The notes beneath the pieces are model-generated. The model had not been told where the DNA came from and ran no database searches. It saw only the letters and a list, made by a program, of their open reading frames with translations. Source: a candidate division KSB1 bacterium (GTDB lineage Bacteria > Zhuqueibacterota > Zhuqueibacteria > Thermofontimicrobiales > Thermofontimicrobiaceae). Taken from it: a DNA stretch of 64,000 nucleotides. Below are positions 32,815 through 42,866 of the stretch, piece after piece. Position 1 is the stretch's first letter; the number at the start of each line of letters is the position of its first letter. Location: NCBI GenBank assembly GCA_034506395.1, contig JAPDPQ010000009.1:1-64000 (forward strand), written 5' to 3'. Made by a program: the position numbers and the translations under genes.

Positions 32815-35292
32815 TCATAACAACGAAATCGGATCGACGTTGATCTGGAGTTTGATACCTTTGGGATGCGACTGAGCCCTGAATCGATTGAGCGCTTCAA
32901 GCAGTATCCCTCTCAGTTGCTCACCCTTTGGATCCTGGGCTTTGTTAACTTTGATGATCATATGCCAGCGATATTTGTTCTTGAGCTTCGTCAGGGGCGC
33001 TGGGATTGGACCCAAAATTTTTCCCAGGGCATCTGGGATGTGCAAAGTTTGATGGAACTCCTCCGCGCCATTTTGAACGTCAAGCGCGTTTTCCCCACTA
33101 AATAAAATATGGACCAGCCGTCCAAATGGCGGATAGTTTAGCTCTTTCCGGACTGGCAACTCGGACAGAAAAAATCGCTTGAAATCATGCTGTTGGGCGA
33201 ATTTCAGGCTGAGGTTATCAGGACAATAGGTTTGAATATAAACTTCGCCAACGATATTCTTACGACCAGCGCGGCCCGCCACCTGGGTCAATAGTTGAAA
33301 AGTTCGTTCTGAGGCACGAAAATCAGGAAATAGCAGGCTGGTATCGGCTGAAATCACGCCGACCAAAGTCACATTCTGAAAATCAAGACCTTTGGCGACC
33401 ATCTGCGTACCGAGCAGAATATTGTATTTTCCTGAGCCAAAATCCCTCAAAATTTTGTCGTGCGAAAACTTTCGTGTCGTCGTATCCAAATCCATTCGAA
33501 TGACTCGCGCTTCAGGAAAAGCCTGCCGGATCTCTTGCTCGACACGCTGCGTGCCAATCCCTTGAAACAGAATATCGATGCCGCCACACTGGGGACAACG
33601 ATCTGGCGCGCGCTTAGTAAAATTACAATAATGGCACCGCACCGATCGATTACTCAAGTGGTAGGTCAAAGTAATGTTGCAATGCGGGCATCGTTCGATA
33701 AAGCCACAGTCTTTGCATTTAATGCTGGTCGAGAAACCGCGCCGATTCTGCAACAAAATGATCTGCTGATTCAGTTTGAGTTTTTCAAGGATCTTCTCTT
33801 GTAATGGCTTGGAGAAAATTGAGATATTTTTTCCAGGAAAAAGTTTGCGCTGTTGCAGCATGTCGATGATCGTCACCTGGGGCAAGGGAATATCGTCGAT
33901 GCGCTGCGGCAGCTCAAGAAGCTGATATTTTCCTCGTATCGCATTGAAATAAGATTCCAGGGAAGGGGTTGCCGACCCCAAGATGACCACAGTCTGATTC
34001 AATAGCCCGCGATACACGGCCACATCTCGGGCATGGTACAGCGGCGGATTGTCCATTTGCTTATAGGTAGGTTCATGTTCTTCATCGACGATGATCATCC
34101 CTAAATTTTCGAGCGGGGCGAAAATGGCAGAGCGCGGACCGATGGCGATTTTCAGCTCGCCGCGCTTCAACCGACGCCATGAATCGAACCGCTCTCCCGG
34201 GGACATTCGGCTATGAAGCACTGCCACCTGATCCGGGAAATTTGCAGTAAAACGGCTCACCGTCTGAGGAGTGAGCGAAATTTCGGGCACCAGCACGATC
34301 CCAGTTTTGCCCCTTGCAATGGCATGTTTTAGCGCCTCGATATAAACTTGGGTTTTACCACTGCCAGTGACCCCATGAATGAGAAAAGTTCGATATTCGC
34401 CGCGATCAATCGCATCAATAATGGGCTGAAGCGCTCTTTGTTGGTACTCGTTCAGTTGAATAGGCTGGGCAATCGTCTCAGCCGAGGTTGAATAGTACAA
34501 ACGAACGACTTCCTTTTGAAACTTCTCCAAATAACCCAGCTTAATCAGCCGATTGATGGTTTTGCCATCCGCGCCTAATTGGGCCGCGAGATCTCGCCGA
34601 GCAATTTCCCCGACAGCGAGAACTGATCGGAATACTTCCCATTCCCGAGGATTCTTTTGGGTCAACTTGTTTTGGACCTCCTGTACCCTGATCGGATCGC
34701 TATAGCCCATACCGATCCGAATCCAGGATTCAAACTTGGGTCGGATAGACGGCTTCGTCAACTCAAGGGAGCGGGTTACCAGCCCATTTTCGACCAGACG
34801 ATTGATAGAATAATTTAATCCGGAACGACGTACCCTCTTTCGAAGCTCTTCGATGCTCAGCGATCCAGTTTCCATGAGCTGATGAAGGATCTGAGCCTGG
34901 GTCGGCACATGATTTTCTCGCAGGTAGTCTTGAATTTCATCATGGTTTTTCTGGAGCGTAATGATAATCTGAGATTCAACATTGATCCCGCTTGGCAGCA
35001 TCGCTTTGATGGCTTCTCCCAAGGGACAGATATAGTAATCCGAGATCCAGCGAGCAAGGAGCAGCAGGTCCGGCTGGAGCGCAGGCCCATCATCCAATAG
35101 ATCATCGATCGGCTTTAAATCGCTCCGGTCACACTCATCTAATAGCGCAACGACGTACCCGGTGATCTTACGCTGTCCCAGCGGGACAATGACCCGATAG
35201 CCAGGGCAAATACTCGCTTGAAAATCCTCTGGGATCTGATATGTATAGGTCTGATGAATTGGGACAGGAACGGCTATTTCGGCAAATTTCAT
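32815..35292 (-). CDS. priA: Primosomal replication restart helicase PriA
   Basis: An 825-residue superfamily 2 DNA helicase that reloads the replisome at stalled forks. It has the N-terminal 3'-end-binding domain ('MKFAEIAVPVPIHQTYTYQ'), a P-loop 'GVTGSGKTQVYIEAL' near residue 307, Walker B 'IIVDEEHEPTYKQ' near 402, paired zinc sites 'CKDCGFIERCPHC' and 'CHYCNF...CPQCGG' near 520-560, and 'QMVAKGLDFQNV' / 'LTQVAGRAGR' as motifs V and VI. The start at 35292 agrees with the family N-terminus; an earlier in-frame start would add nine unrelated residues. Confidence 0.96.
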   Translation of the reverse strand: MKFAEIAVPVPIHQTYTYQIPEDFQASICPGYRVIVPLGQRKITGYVVALLDECDRSDLKPIDDLLDDGPALQPDLLLLARWISDYYICPLGEAIKAMLPSGINVESQIIITLQKNHDEIQDYLRENHVPTQAQILHQLMETGSLSIEELRKRVRRSGLNYSINRLVENGLVTRSLELTKPSIRPKFESWIRIGMGYSDPIRVQEVQNKLTQKNPREWEVFRSVLAVGEIARRDLAAQLGADGKTINRLIKLGYLEKFQKEVVRLYYSTSAETIAQPIQLNEYQQRALQPIIDAIDRGEYRTFLIHGVTGSGKTQVYIEALKHAIARGKTGIVLVPEISLTPQTVSRFTANFPDQVAVLHSRMSPGERFDSWRRLKRGELKIAIGPRSAIFAPLENLGMIIVDEEHEPTYKQMDNPPLYHARDVAVYRGLLNQTVVILGSATPSLESYFNAIRGKYQLLELPQRIDDIPLPQVTIIDMLQQRKLFPGKNISIFSKPLQEKILEKLKLNQQIILLQNRRGFSTSIKCKDCGFIERCPHCNITLTYHLSNRSVRCHYCNFTKRAPDRCPQCGGIDILFQGIGTQRVEQEIRQAFPEARVIRMDLDTTTRKFSHDKILRDFGSGKYNILLGTQMVAKGLDFQNVTLVGVISADTSLLFPDFRASERTFQLLTQVAGRAGRKNIVGEVYIQTYCPDNLSLKFAQQHDFKRFFLSELPVRKELNYPPFGRLVHILFSGENALDVQNGAEEFHQTLHIPDALGKILGPIPAPLTKLKNKYRWHMIIKVNKAQDPKGEQLRGILLEALNRFRAQSHPKGIKLQINVDPISLL

Positions 35293-35612
35293 GTCATTCA
35301 AAAGTGCTAACACCATCAAAGCAAATCTTGGATTTCAATGTGAAGTTAAAAAAAATAATAGTAATTTGCAATCGAAAATTTGGTCCATAGCTTACGCCCC
35401 TGCGGATAAAAACTGAAATTGCACCATAATAAACGAAACATCTCCCTCTTGGGCCGGTCAGACAGTGCAAAAGCAAAAACTTCAATGGGAGATTTCAGAC
35501 CATGTGAAGAAAAAATGGAACGGAAAGGTCAAGCAAGTTGTTATTAATGTAAATTTCAACCGATAAATAATCGGGTTCAACCCGTTTTCACTGACAGAAA
35601 TAGGGAAAAAAT

Positions 35613-37610
35613 ATGAGAAATAGATGGCTCTTTGTCGTTCTGGGGATTTTGATCACCCCTCAAATTGTTTTTAGTCAAGAGAAATTTTGGATATTTTTTC
35701 GAGATAAGGGAAATTTAATTCATGAAAAACAGACTCAGATCATCAGCGCAAAACAGTATCTCTCGAGGCGAGCCCTTGAGCGACGCGCCAAAATGATGCA
35801 TCAGCAAGATCTGGTCGGAGAGGATGATTTACCAATATATGCTTCCTATTTAGAACAATTGGCTGCCCTTGGCATTCGGCCCATTGTCCAATCGCGCTGG
35901 CTCAATGCAATGAGTGCTCGTATGACCCCAGATCAGATTGCTCAAGCGAAAAAGCTCAATTTTGTCCGACACATCCAACCGGTTATCAGTTTTAAGCTAA
36001 AGCTGCCTCAAATTACCCCAGCGAAATCCTTGGTAAAGGCAGCCGAGCATCGGTTGGATTACGGCCCATCGCTGGATCAAAATCAGATCATGCATGTGCC
36101 AGAGGTTCATGATTTGGGCTTGGATGGGAGCGGTGTGATTGTCGGCATGCTGGATACTGGCTTCGACTATAAACAGCACGAGGCCTTCTCAAAAATGAAA
36201 GTCATTGCGGAATATGATTTCATCAACAACGACAGCACTACCCAGAATGAGATCGATGACAACGATGCTTCCAGCCAGCATTTCCACGGAACCTATACGT
36301 TATCGGCCTTGGGCGGCTTTCAAGAAGGCCGCCTCATCGGTCCAGCTTATGGGGCATCTTTTCTGCTGGCAAAGACCGAGGATGTTCGTTCTGAGACCCG
36401 CATTGAAGAAGATTATTGGGTGGCTGGCATCGAATGGCTCGAGGCGATGGGCGCTGATGTGGTCAACAGCTCGTTGGGGTATAACGATTGGTACAATTAC
36501 GAGGATATGAACGGAAAGACCGCCGTCACCACGCTTGCGGCCGATCGCGCAGTTCTGAAAGGAGTAGTAGTCGTAAATAGCAATGGGAATGAGGGAACCA
36601 GCCTGTGGCGCCATATGATGGCCCCGGCAGATGGTTTTCATGTGATATCTGTCGGTGCTGTTTATAACACTGGAGAACTGGTCGGTTTCAGTTCCCGCGG
36701 CCCGACTTATGATGGTCGCATCAAACCTGACGTTGTCGCAATGGGCGCTAACGTTATTTCAGCGCAACCCAACACCCTCAGTGATTATCGGGGAGTGAGC
36801 GGTACCTCGCTTTCCAGTCCGTTGGTTGCCGGTGTCGCGGCCCTTATATTGCAAGCCCATCCCTACCTAACGCCGTTTGAGGTGAGAGACGCTTTGCGAG
36901 AAACTGCCGACCGCGCCCAAAATCCAGATAATGATTACGGCTGGGGCTTGGTAAATGCCTACGAGGCCATCTTCTATCATGGCTTATTTTTCAGTTCCAA
37001 ACCGAAAATTTTCGCCAACGAACAAACAGGCCATCTGATCAAAATTCAAATTTTTTCCAAAGCCAATTTGAAAACGGATGCCCTGTACCTCTATTATTCA
37101 ATTCTGGACCAACCATTTACTCCAATTCCACTCGAGCCGACGCAGGAACCCCAAGAATACCAAGCATGGATCCCCTTTGCACCTTTTGGCACTGAGGTCA
37201 AATTCTATTTTTCGGCGGCAAACGAATCTGGGGATTTCAAGTATCATCCTCATCGCGCACCAGAGGAATATTTCTCCTTTATCGCATTTGATTCATCCAT
37301 TACCCGGATCGAGCCTCCGCAGCACTTCCGATTGCATCAAAATTATCCGAATCCATTTGCCAGTACAACAACAATTCGCTACGACCTTCATGCGCCAGCA
37401 CCAGTGACGCTGATCATTTACAACCTTCGGGGTCAACAAGTGCGGAAATTGGTCGACGAATTCTTGCATCCCTTTTATTACCAAAAAGAGTGGGATGGCC
37501 GGGATGATCAAGGTAGGTTGGTTAGCTCGGGGATCTATTTCGTTCGTTTGCGGGCTGGCGCTTTTTCTGCCATGAAGCGGATGGTCCTTTTGAGAGAAAT
37601 CAAAAAGTAA
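35613..37610 (+). CDS. Secreted subtilisin-like serine protease (S8) with C-terminal sorting module
   Basis: A 665-residue exported protease. Signal peptide residues 1-22 ('...ITPQIVFSQEK'), a propeptide-like region to ~150, the S8 domain with Asp181 ('GMLDTGFD'), His225 ('FHGTYTLSALGG') and Ser399 ('GTSLSSPLVAG'), a beta-rich linker, and an FlgD-like/type-IX-like tail beginning 'HQNYPNPFASTTTIRYDL' and ending '...SSGIYFVRLRAGAFSAMKRM'. The tail normally directs export through or attachment to the outer surface. The neighbouring genes do not suggest a substrate. Confidence 0.93.
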   Translation: MRNRWLFVVLGILITPQIVFSQEKFWIFFRDKGNLIHEKQTQIISAKQYLSRRALERRAKMMHQQDLVGEDDLPIYASYLEQLAALGIRPIVQSRWLNAMSARMTPDQIAQAKKLNFVRHIQPVISFKLKLPQITPAKSLVKAAEHRLDYGPSLDQNQIMHVPEVHDLGLDGSGVIVGMLDTGFDYKQHEAFSKMKVIAEYDFINNDSTTQNEIDDNDASSQHFHGTYTLSALGGFQEGRLIGPAYGASFLLAKTEDVRSETRIEEDYWVAGIEWLEAMGADVVNSSLGYNDWYNYEDMNGKTAVTTLAADRAVLKGVVVVNSNGNEGTSLWRHMMAPADGFHVISVGAVYNTGELVGFSSRGPTYDGRIKPDVVAMGANVISAQPNTLSDYRGVSGTSLSSPLVAGVAALILQAHPYLTPFEVRDALRETADRAQNPDNDYGWGLVNAYEAIFYHGLFFSSKPKIFANEQTGHLIKIQIFSKANLKTDALYLYYSILDQPFTPIPLEPTQEPQEYQAWIPFAPFGTEVKFYFSAANESGDFKYHPHRAPEEYFSFIAFDSSITRIEPPQHFRLHQNYPNPFASTTTIRYDLHAPAPVTLIIYNLRGQQVRKLVDEFLHPFYYQKEWDGRDDQGRLVSSGIYFVRLRAGAFSAMKRMVLLREIKK

Positions 37611-37703
37611 GCTTAACGATGAATTGAAAATTTGTCTCTCATGACATCATCATAGGCTATTGGATGCAAATATTCTTTGATTAGCCAGAGGGGAAAATTT
37701 GAA

Positions 37704-38864
37704 ATGTTACAAATTGCCACATTAGAAGAGATCAAAAAGGGCCGAGTATGTGATGTATATTTCGACCGAACTCGGCAGGTACTTGAAACTTTGAACATTA
37801 ACAAACATGTCACTGCAGAGATTGTGCTCAAAAAATTTCCTGACGAATATCAATGGGGGATTTGGTCTGGTGTGGAAGAGAGTCTGGAAATTTTGGCTGG
37901 ATTAAATATCGATGTTTGGGCGATGCCCGAGGGGACAATTTTTGGGACGCATCAACCATTGATGGTGATTGAGGGCGCATATCTGGAGTTTGGTATTTAC
38001 GAGACCGCCTTATTGGGCTTTTTATGCCAGGCGTCTGGGATCGCCACAAAAGCTGCACGATGTCGCATTGCCGCTGGTGAAAAACAACTTATCTCATTCG
38101 GCGCCCGTCGCATGCACCCCAGCATTGCTCCAATGGTCGAGCGAAACGCTTATGTTGGCGGGTGTGATGGCGTGGCCGTCATGAAAAGCGCTGAACTGTT
38201 AGGTCTGCAACCCAGTGGCACTATCCCCCATGCGCTCATTCTGATTATGGGCGATACCGTCGCAGCCGTGAAAGCTTTCAACGAAATCATTGACAAGAAA
38301 GTAAAGCGGGTGGCTTTGGTGGACACGTTTCTCGATGAAAAATTTGAAGCCGTCAATGTGGCCCATGCTCTGGGCCCCGATCTGTTCGGCATCCGGCTCG
38401 ATACCCCAAGCAATCGCCGTGGGGATTTTTTGAGCATTCTCAAAGAGGTCCGTTGGGAATTGGATTTGCGGGGATTTCACAACATCAAAATCTTAGTCTC
38501 TGGGGGCATTGATGAATATAAAATTTTAACCCTCAACGAAGTGGTCGACGCCTACGGTGTTGGCACTGCGATCTCCAGCGCCCCGGTATTGGATTTTGCT
38601 TTGGATATCGTCGCTATTGAAGGCGAACCAATTGCGAAGCGCGGTAAACCATCAGGCAAAAAATTGGTCTTCCGTTGTCCAGTTTGCTTTCAAACAATTG
38701 TCATTCCGCATCATTCAACGCCAACTCCCGTTTGTTCTTGTGGTCAGCCGTATGAAGCCATGTTGAAACCTTTGATCGAAAAGGGCCAATTGGCAACAAA
38801 GTATCCTTCGGTGCATGAGATCCGAAATTACGTGCTAAGTCAATTGGCGCATGTCAAATTGTAA
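37704..38864 (+). CDS. pncB: Nicotinate phosphoribosyltransferase with C-terminal zinc ribbon
   Basis: Converts nicotinate and PRPP to nicotinate mononucleotide in NAD salvage. The 386-residue protein shows 'GIYETALLGFLCQASGIATKA', 'FGARRMHPSIAPMVERNAYV', 'GTIPHALILIMGD' and 'VSGGIDEYKI', matching the compact archaeal/Thermoplasma-like NAPRTase branch. After the barrel comes a four-cysteine ribbon: 'CPVCFQT' and 'CSCGQPYEAM' near residues 330-355. GAGGGG lies ten bases before ATG 37704; the longer frame from TTG 37677 has no support. Confidence 0.9.
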   Translation: MLQIATLEEIKKGRVCDVYFDRTRQVLETLNINKHVTAEIVLKKFPDEYQWGIWSGVEESLEILAGLNIDVWAMPEGTIFGTHQPLMVIEGAYLEFGIYETALLGFLCQASGIATKAARCRIAAGEKQLISFGARRMHPSIAPMVERNAYVGGCDGVAVMKSAELLGLQPSGTIPHALILIMGDTVAAVKAFNEIIDKKVKRVALVDTFLDEKFEAVNVAHALGPDLFGIRLDTPSNRRGDFLSILKEVRWELDLRGFHNIKILVSGGIDEYKILTLNEVVDAYGVGTAISSAPVLDFALDIVAIEGEPIAKRGKPSGKKLVFRCPVCFQTIVIPHHSTPTPVCSCGQPYEAMLKPLIEKGQLATKYPSVHEIRNYVLSQLAHVKL

Positions 38865-39139
38865 GTGGGTTAGCTTTGCTCCCTCATTTTTGGTTTAAAA
38901 ATGGAGATTAAAGAAGATGACATCACAGATATCATTTAAATTGACCTCAAGTTGGCTTGCAAACGATTTTTCTGCAATGCAAAGCCTGGAGCTTGGCTGA
39001 GGATTCACTTCGCCAGCCGATCATCGTTTTTTCTCTTTCGGTCTAGCTGGATATTTTGGTTGCCCATGGTTATATCGTGCAAAAATCAAAAGGCTAACAT
39101 AAAAACGAATTAATATCTTTAAAAGAGGGATGGATCAAA

Positions 39140-39625
39140 ATGAAAGTCGCCCAATTTATTCTGAATGGAGCGATTGCGTTATTGATGTTGCAAATCGGCT
39201 CCAATGCTCTGTTGGCCAATGATCATTTAAACCATCGGGTTCAGATGTCATTGACGCTCAGCGGCCATTTGCTCTTAGGGATTGGTTATTGTTATTTTTG
39301 GGATGCGCATCAGGGAGTGCAAGCGACATTTTATCTGGCACCAGAAAAAGGGTTGCCTTACGGCCTAGCAGCGGGCTATCAGTGGGAAGGGGGCAATAGA
39401 AAATGGCAGCCAACCCTTGGTGCAGAATTCATGATGCTGGCTAGCCCACCCGATCCCGAAAAACGAAAGTTCCTGCCGATGATACTAATCAATCCAGGGG
39501 TAAGCTATCAATTGGACAATGAACAAAGCGTTCAATCGCGGCTCTGGATTGCTTATTTTCTCAAGCAAGCTCGGACAAAAGTGGCCCCAATCGGATTGGA
39601 GCTGATTTACGGTCGCAAATTTTAA
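39140..39625 (+). CDS. Hypothetical exported protein, small beta-barrel-like
   Basis: A 161-residue protein with a signal peptide ending near 'NALLANDH' (residues 1-27). The mature part is made of alternating hydrophobic/polar strands ('HLLLGIGYCYFW', 'VQATFYLAPEKG', 'YGLAAGYQWEGG') and ends in an aromatic residue ('...IYGRKF'), consistent with a small outer-membrane beta-barrel. I do not recognise a family. No obvious operon partner. Confidence 0.6.
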   Translation: MKVAQFILNGAIALLMLQIGSNALLANDHLNHRVQMSLTLSGHLLLGIGYCYFWDAHQGVQATFYLAPEKGLPYGLAAGYQWEGGNRKWQPTLGAEFMMLASPPDPEKRKFLPMILINPGVSYQLDNEQSVQSRLWIAYFLKQARTKVAPIGLELIYGRKF

Positions 39626-39940
39626 TCCAGCGAACATCACATGTTTGGATGAGCGAACCTGTACTTAGTTAAAAAGTGCTTGGAGCGATCGATCCTTAAA
39701 AATTACTTCATCACGGTCCCACTTTCACTGGGAAGAGGATCAATTGGTTGATAAATCGACTTATTAACCCAAAAAGGGCGATTTGACAGCCATTGCTCCA
39801 CCTGAGCCACTTAGCTCTTTATTTGCAGCGCACTGTGTTTCGAAAAATCGGCGGGCAAACCAATTCATTTTTGATCAAGATGCTTGATTCTGCATCGAAT
39901 TTCAAGAACCATTATGCTTTTCAAGTTACAGGGGATAAGC
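39626..39940. other. Intergenic region, no gene seen
   Basis: About 315 bases before the M19 peptidase gene. No terminator, promoter or small gene could be supported. A frame that crosses into the peptidase gene (39793-40116) overlaps it out of frame and is rejected. Confidence 0.35.
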
Positions 39941-41605
39941 ATGCGTTTAATTCATCAACTCAGCATCTGGTTGACGGTTCTCATCACCCTTTTCCTTTGC
40001 ATTCCTGTCATTGGGGAGGAGATCACAATTTATGGCACGATTCAAGACCGGTACAGTGGTGTTCCTTTGGATTCGGTTTTGGTGACGATCGACATCCCTG
40101 TGCTTCAGAGGACTGAGAGCGTTCTCAGCGGCCAAGATGGTTCATGGAACTTTCGTTTTCAAACCACTGGCGTCGCTCCCCCATCTGTTCCAATACCCAG
40201 CTCCTTTGCATTAGATCAGAATTATCCGAACCCGTTTTCAAATCAATCTGGCAGTCCGACAACTCGGATCAATTTTTCAATCTATCAAGCGGGACAAGTG
40301 ACCCTGCGGGTATATAATGTCTTGGGACAACTATTGGATGAGCGGACCATTTTTTTGAATCGCGGACGCTACTATGTTGATTGGTCGGCTAAAGGAGTGC
40401 CCGGTTTTCTATTTTATTCGCTTGAAATGAACCATCAGCGGCTCACACGAAAGATGCTGCAATTGGATCACGGCCAAGGCGGCTTGGGAGATATCAGATC
40501 GATGGCGGAGGATAGCAACGACCCATGGCTGGAAAAACCAGGGAATCTCACAGCCAAGATCAAAGCAACCAAACTCGGTTATGAGCCAGATTCAGTTGAA
40601 GTCACACTCCCCAATGAATTACCGATCTTGATACAATTGGATTGGCTGCATCGCAAAGCGCTGGTGATCGACCTCCATAATGATGTGCTGGAAAAGGTGG
40701 TTGACTCTGGCTATCAATTAGGTGTGCGACACAGCTACAATCATTCCGATCTCCCCAGATTTTTCGACGGAGGAGTAGACGCTCAGATGTTTGTGGCCTG
40801 GGTAGATCCAGATCGCTATTTGAACGTGGCTTATCAGAAAGCGCTCCAGTTTTTCGATGCCTTTGACCGGCAAGTGGCGCTCAACTCTCATCTCATCGCC
40901 CAGGCAAAAACTGCGGATGAAATTATCCAGATCTGTGAGCAAGGAAAACTCGCAGGAGTATTGGTTGTCGAAGGTGGACATGCCATCGAAAATGACTTGA
41001 ACAAACTGAAGCAATTATATCAGCGTGGCATGCGCTACATGACCATCACTTGGAACAACAGCACCGATTGGGCGACTTCGGCCCGAGATAGCCGGACGCG
41101 GACCCGAGGCTTATCAGAATTTGGTAAACAAGTGATCCGTACGTTGGACTCGCTGGGAGTGATCATCGATGTTTCCCATGTGGGCATCAAGACGATCGAA
41201 GATATTATCGCCATAACAAAAAATCCGATTATTGCATCGCATTCTGGTGCTCGAGCGTTGAACGATCATTATCGCAATTTATACGACGACCAGATCCGAG
41301 CAATAGCCAGTACCGGTGGCGTGATTGGAGTTGTTTTCTATCCCCCGTTTCTTACCCCATACGGACGGGTCGACATCAGCACTGTCATCAAGCATATTGA
41401 CCACATCGTCAAATTGGTCGGTGTCGATCATGTCGCTTTGGGCTCGGATTTCGACGGGATCGAGACCACACCGGTCGGACTGGAGAATGTATCGAAATTT
41501 CCCGACCTGACCATGGCACTGCTAAAACATGGCTATTCCAACTCAGATGTGAAAAAAATTTTAGGCGAAAATTATCTTAGAGTTTTTCGCCAGGTATGTC
41601 ATTGA
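39941..41605 (+). CDS. Secreted M19 membrane dipeptidase with an internal FlgD-like module
   Basis: A 554-residue exported protein. Residues 1-25 form a signal peptide; residues ~26-65 look like the first half of a carboxypeptidase-regulatory-like domain ('GTIQDRYSGVPLDSVLVTID'); ~85-165 is an FlgD-like sorting module ('LDQNYPNPFSNQ', 'LRVYNVLGQLLDE'); ~200-230 resumes with 'KLGYEPDSVEVTLP'; and ~243-554 is an M19 renal-dipeptidase domain with 'IDLHNDVLEK', 'VVEGGHAIEND', 'IIDVSHVG', 'IASHSGARAL' and 'ALGSDFDGI'. Sorting modules are usually C-terminal, so the internal position is unusual. ATG 39941 follows AGGGGA. Confidence 0.88.
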   Translation: MRLIHQLSIWLTVLITLFLCIPVIGEEITIYGTIQDRYSGVPLDSVLVTIDIPVLQRTESVLSGQDGSWNFRFQTTGVAPPSVPIPSSFALDQNYPNPFSNQSGSPTTRINFSIYQAGQVTLRVYNVLGQLLDERTIFLNRGRYYVDWSAKGVPGFLFYSLEMNHQRLTRKMLQLDHGQGGLGDIRSMAEDSNDPWLEKPGNLTAKIKATKLGYEPDSVEVTLPNELPILIQLDWLHRKALVIDLHNDVLEKVVDSGYQLGVRHSYNHSDLPRFFDGGVDAQMFVAWVDPDRYLNVAYQKALQFFDAFDRQVALNSHLIAQAKTADEIIQICEQGKLAGVLVVEGGHAIENDLNKLKQLYQRGMRYMTITWNNSTDWATSARDSRTRTRGLSEFGKQVIRTLDSLGVIIDVSHVGIKTIEDIIAITKNPIIASHSGARALNDHYRNLYDDQIRAIASTGGVIGVVFYPPFLTPYGRVDISTVIKHIDHIVKLVGVDHVALGSDFDGIETTPVGLENVSKFPDLTMALLKHGYSNSDVKKILGENYLRVFRQVCH

Positions 41606-41712
41606 ACGGGTAGAACGGTTTTTTGCCATGGTAATGCCTGACTTGCTAATTGATAGAAGTCGGCATGGGTTGAAAATACTTCCATTGATGAAATGAACTT
41701 GTGGAGCTTGAA

Positions 41713-42699
41713 ATGAACAATTTTGTTAGTGCATTTTTTTGTTTATTATTGATCATTGCCCCAACACATCTGCCACCAGCCATTGCCCAAACTAATGGAG
41801 TTGAGCAAGGGATCCAGTATTTTAATTCCAAAAAATATGCTGAGGCCAAGCAAGTATTTGAATCGCTCGCGGCTGGCAAAATGACAGAACCTGTTATTGC
41901 CTACCATCTTGGAAGGATTTACATTCGGGAAGGGAATCATGAAAAGGCGATCGACTGGTTGGAGCGTGCGATATCATCGGAACCGAACAATTCAAATTAT
42001 CATTTCTGGCTGGGCCGGGCCTATGCGATCAAGGCTCAGCGGGTTGGTCTATTGAGAAAAGCAGCGGCGGCTCGACAGATCAAAACTGCGTTCGAACGGG
42101 CAGTGCAATTGAATCCAGACAATCTCGCGGCAAGGATGGCGTTGCTTCAGTTCTATGCTTTTGCCCCAGGCATTATCGGCGGCAGCAAAGAGGCCGCTGG
42201 GGAACAGGCTGCACAGATTAAACAACGGAATGAATATCAGGGACATTTGGCCTTCGGCATAGTTCATGCGGCGAACGAACGCTACGAGTTGGCAGAGCAG
42301 GAGTTCCGCGCTGCCATGGAAGATAAGCCTGACGACCCACAAGCCTACTATCAATTAGCTTTCCTTTACGCAAGAAACAAACAGTGGGACCAAGCCTGGT
42401 TAGTGATGGAACAACTATTGGCCAGACGAGCTGAAGAGGTGACGGCTCACTTTTATCTGGGCTGGCTGGCGGTCCTCGCAGAGCAAAAACTCGATCAGGG
42501 TGAGGAGCATCTCAAACAATATTTGAAAAGCGAGCCTTCCACCGAGCAGCCATCACTGGCGTTCGCTCGGCTTCAACTGGGACATCTTTACAAATTGAAG
42601 GGCAATAAACAGCAAGCAGCCGCTGAATATCGAGAAGCATTGGCATTGGATCCAAATTTCGAGCCCGCTAAAAAGGCGCTGCAAGCAATCGAGAGATGA
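41713..42699 (+). CDS. Exported TPR-repeat protein
   Basis: A 328-residue protein with a signal peptide (to about 'HLPPAIAQ', residue 25) and at least six TPR motifs, such as 'AIDWLERAISSEPNNSNYHF', 'AFERAVQLNPDNLAARMALL' and 'AAAEYREALALDPNFEPAKK'. It is a probable periplasmic interaction scaffold with unknown partner. GGAG lies six bases before ATG 41713; the GTG at 41701 is less likely. It may be co-transcribed with the M19 gene 107 bases upstream. Confidence 0.85.
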   Translation: MNNFVSAFFCLLLIIAPTHLPPAIAQTNGVEQGIQYFNSKKYAEAKQVFESLAAGKMTEPVIAYHLGRIYIREGNHEKAIDWLERAISSEPNNSNYHFWLGRAYAIKAQRVGLLRKAAAARQIKTAFERAVQLNPDNLAARMALLQFYAFAPGIIGGSKEAAGEQAAQIKQRNEYQGHLAFGIVHAANERYELAEQEFRAAMEDKPDDPQAYYQLAFLYARNKQWDQAWLVMEQLLARRAEEVTAHFYLGWLAVLAEQKLDQGEEHLKQYLKSEPSTEQPSLAFARLQLGHLYKLKGNKQQAAAEYREALALDPNFEPAKKALQAIER

Positions 42700-42866
42700 A
42701 ATGTTCGTATTGGTCTCAGGATATAACCATTGCTTAGGTCGAATAAAATTTTTCAATAGCCTTAACACTGGTCAGATTTCGGAAATTGGAAACGGGCCAA
42801 ACCTGGCCAGTGCTCCACATGATTTTCACTCCACTATGCGATTGATCAATCTTTTTGAATCAGCGA

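Noticed and set aside
38879-38906. Hairpin CATTTTT/AAAAATG after pncB as a terminator
   Set aside because: The stem is A/T only and no T-run follows; too weak to call.
39793-40116. 107-residue frame crossing the start of the M19 dipeptidase gene
   Set aside because: It overlaps the signal peptide of the real gene in another frame and has no ribosome site.
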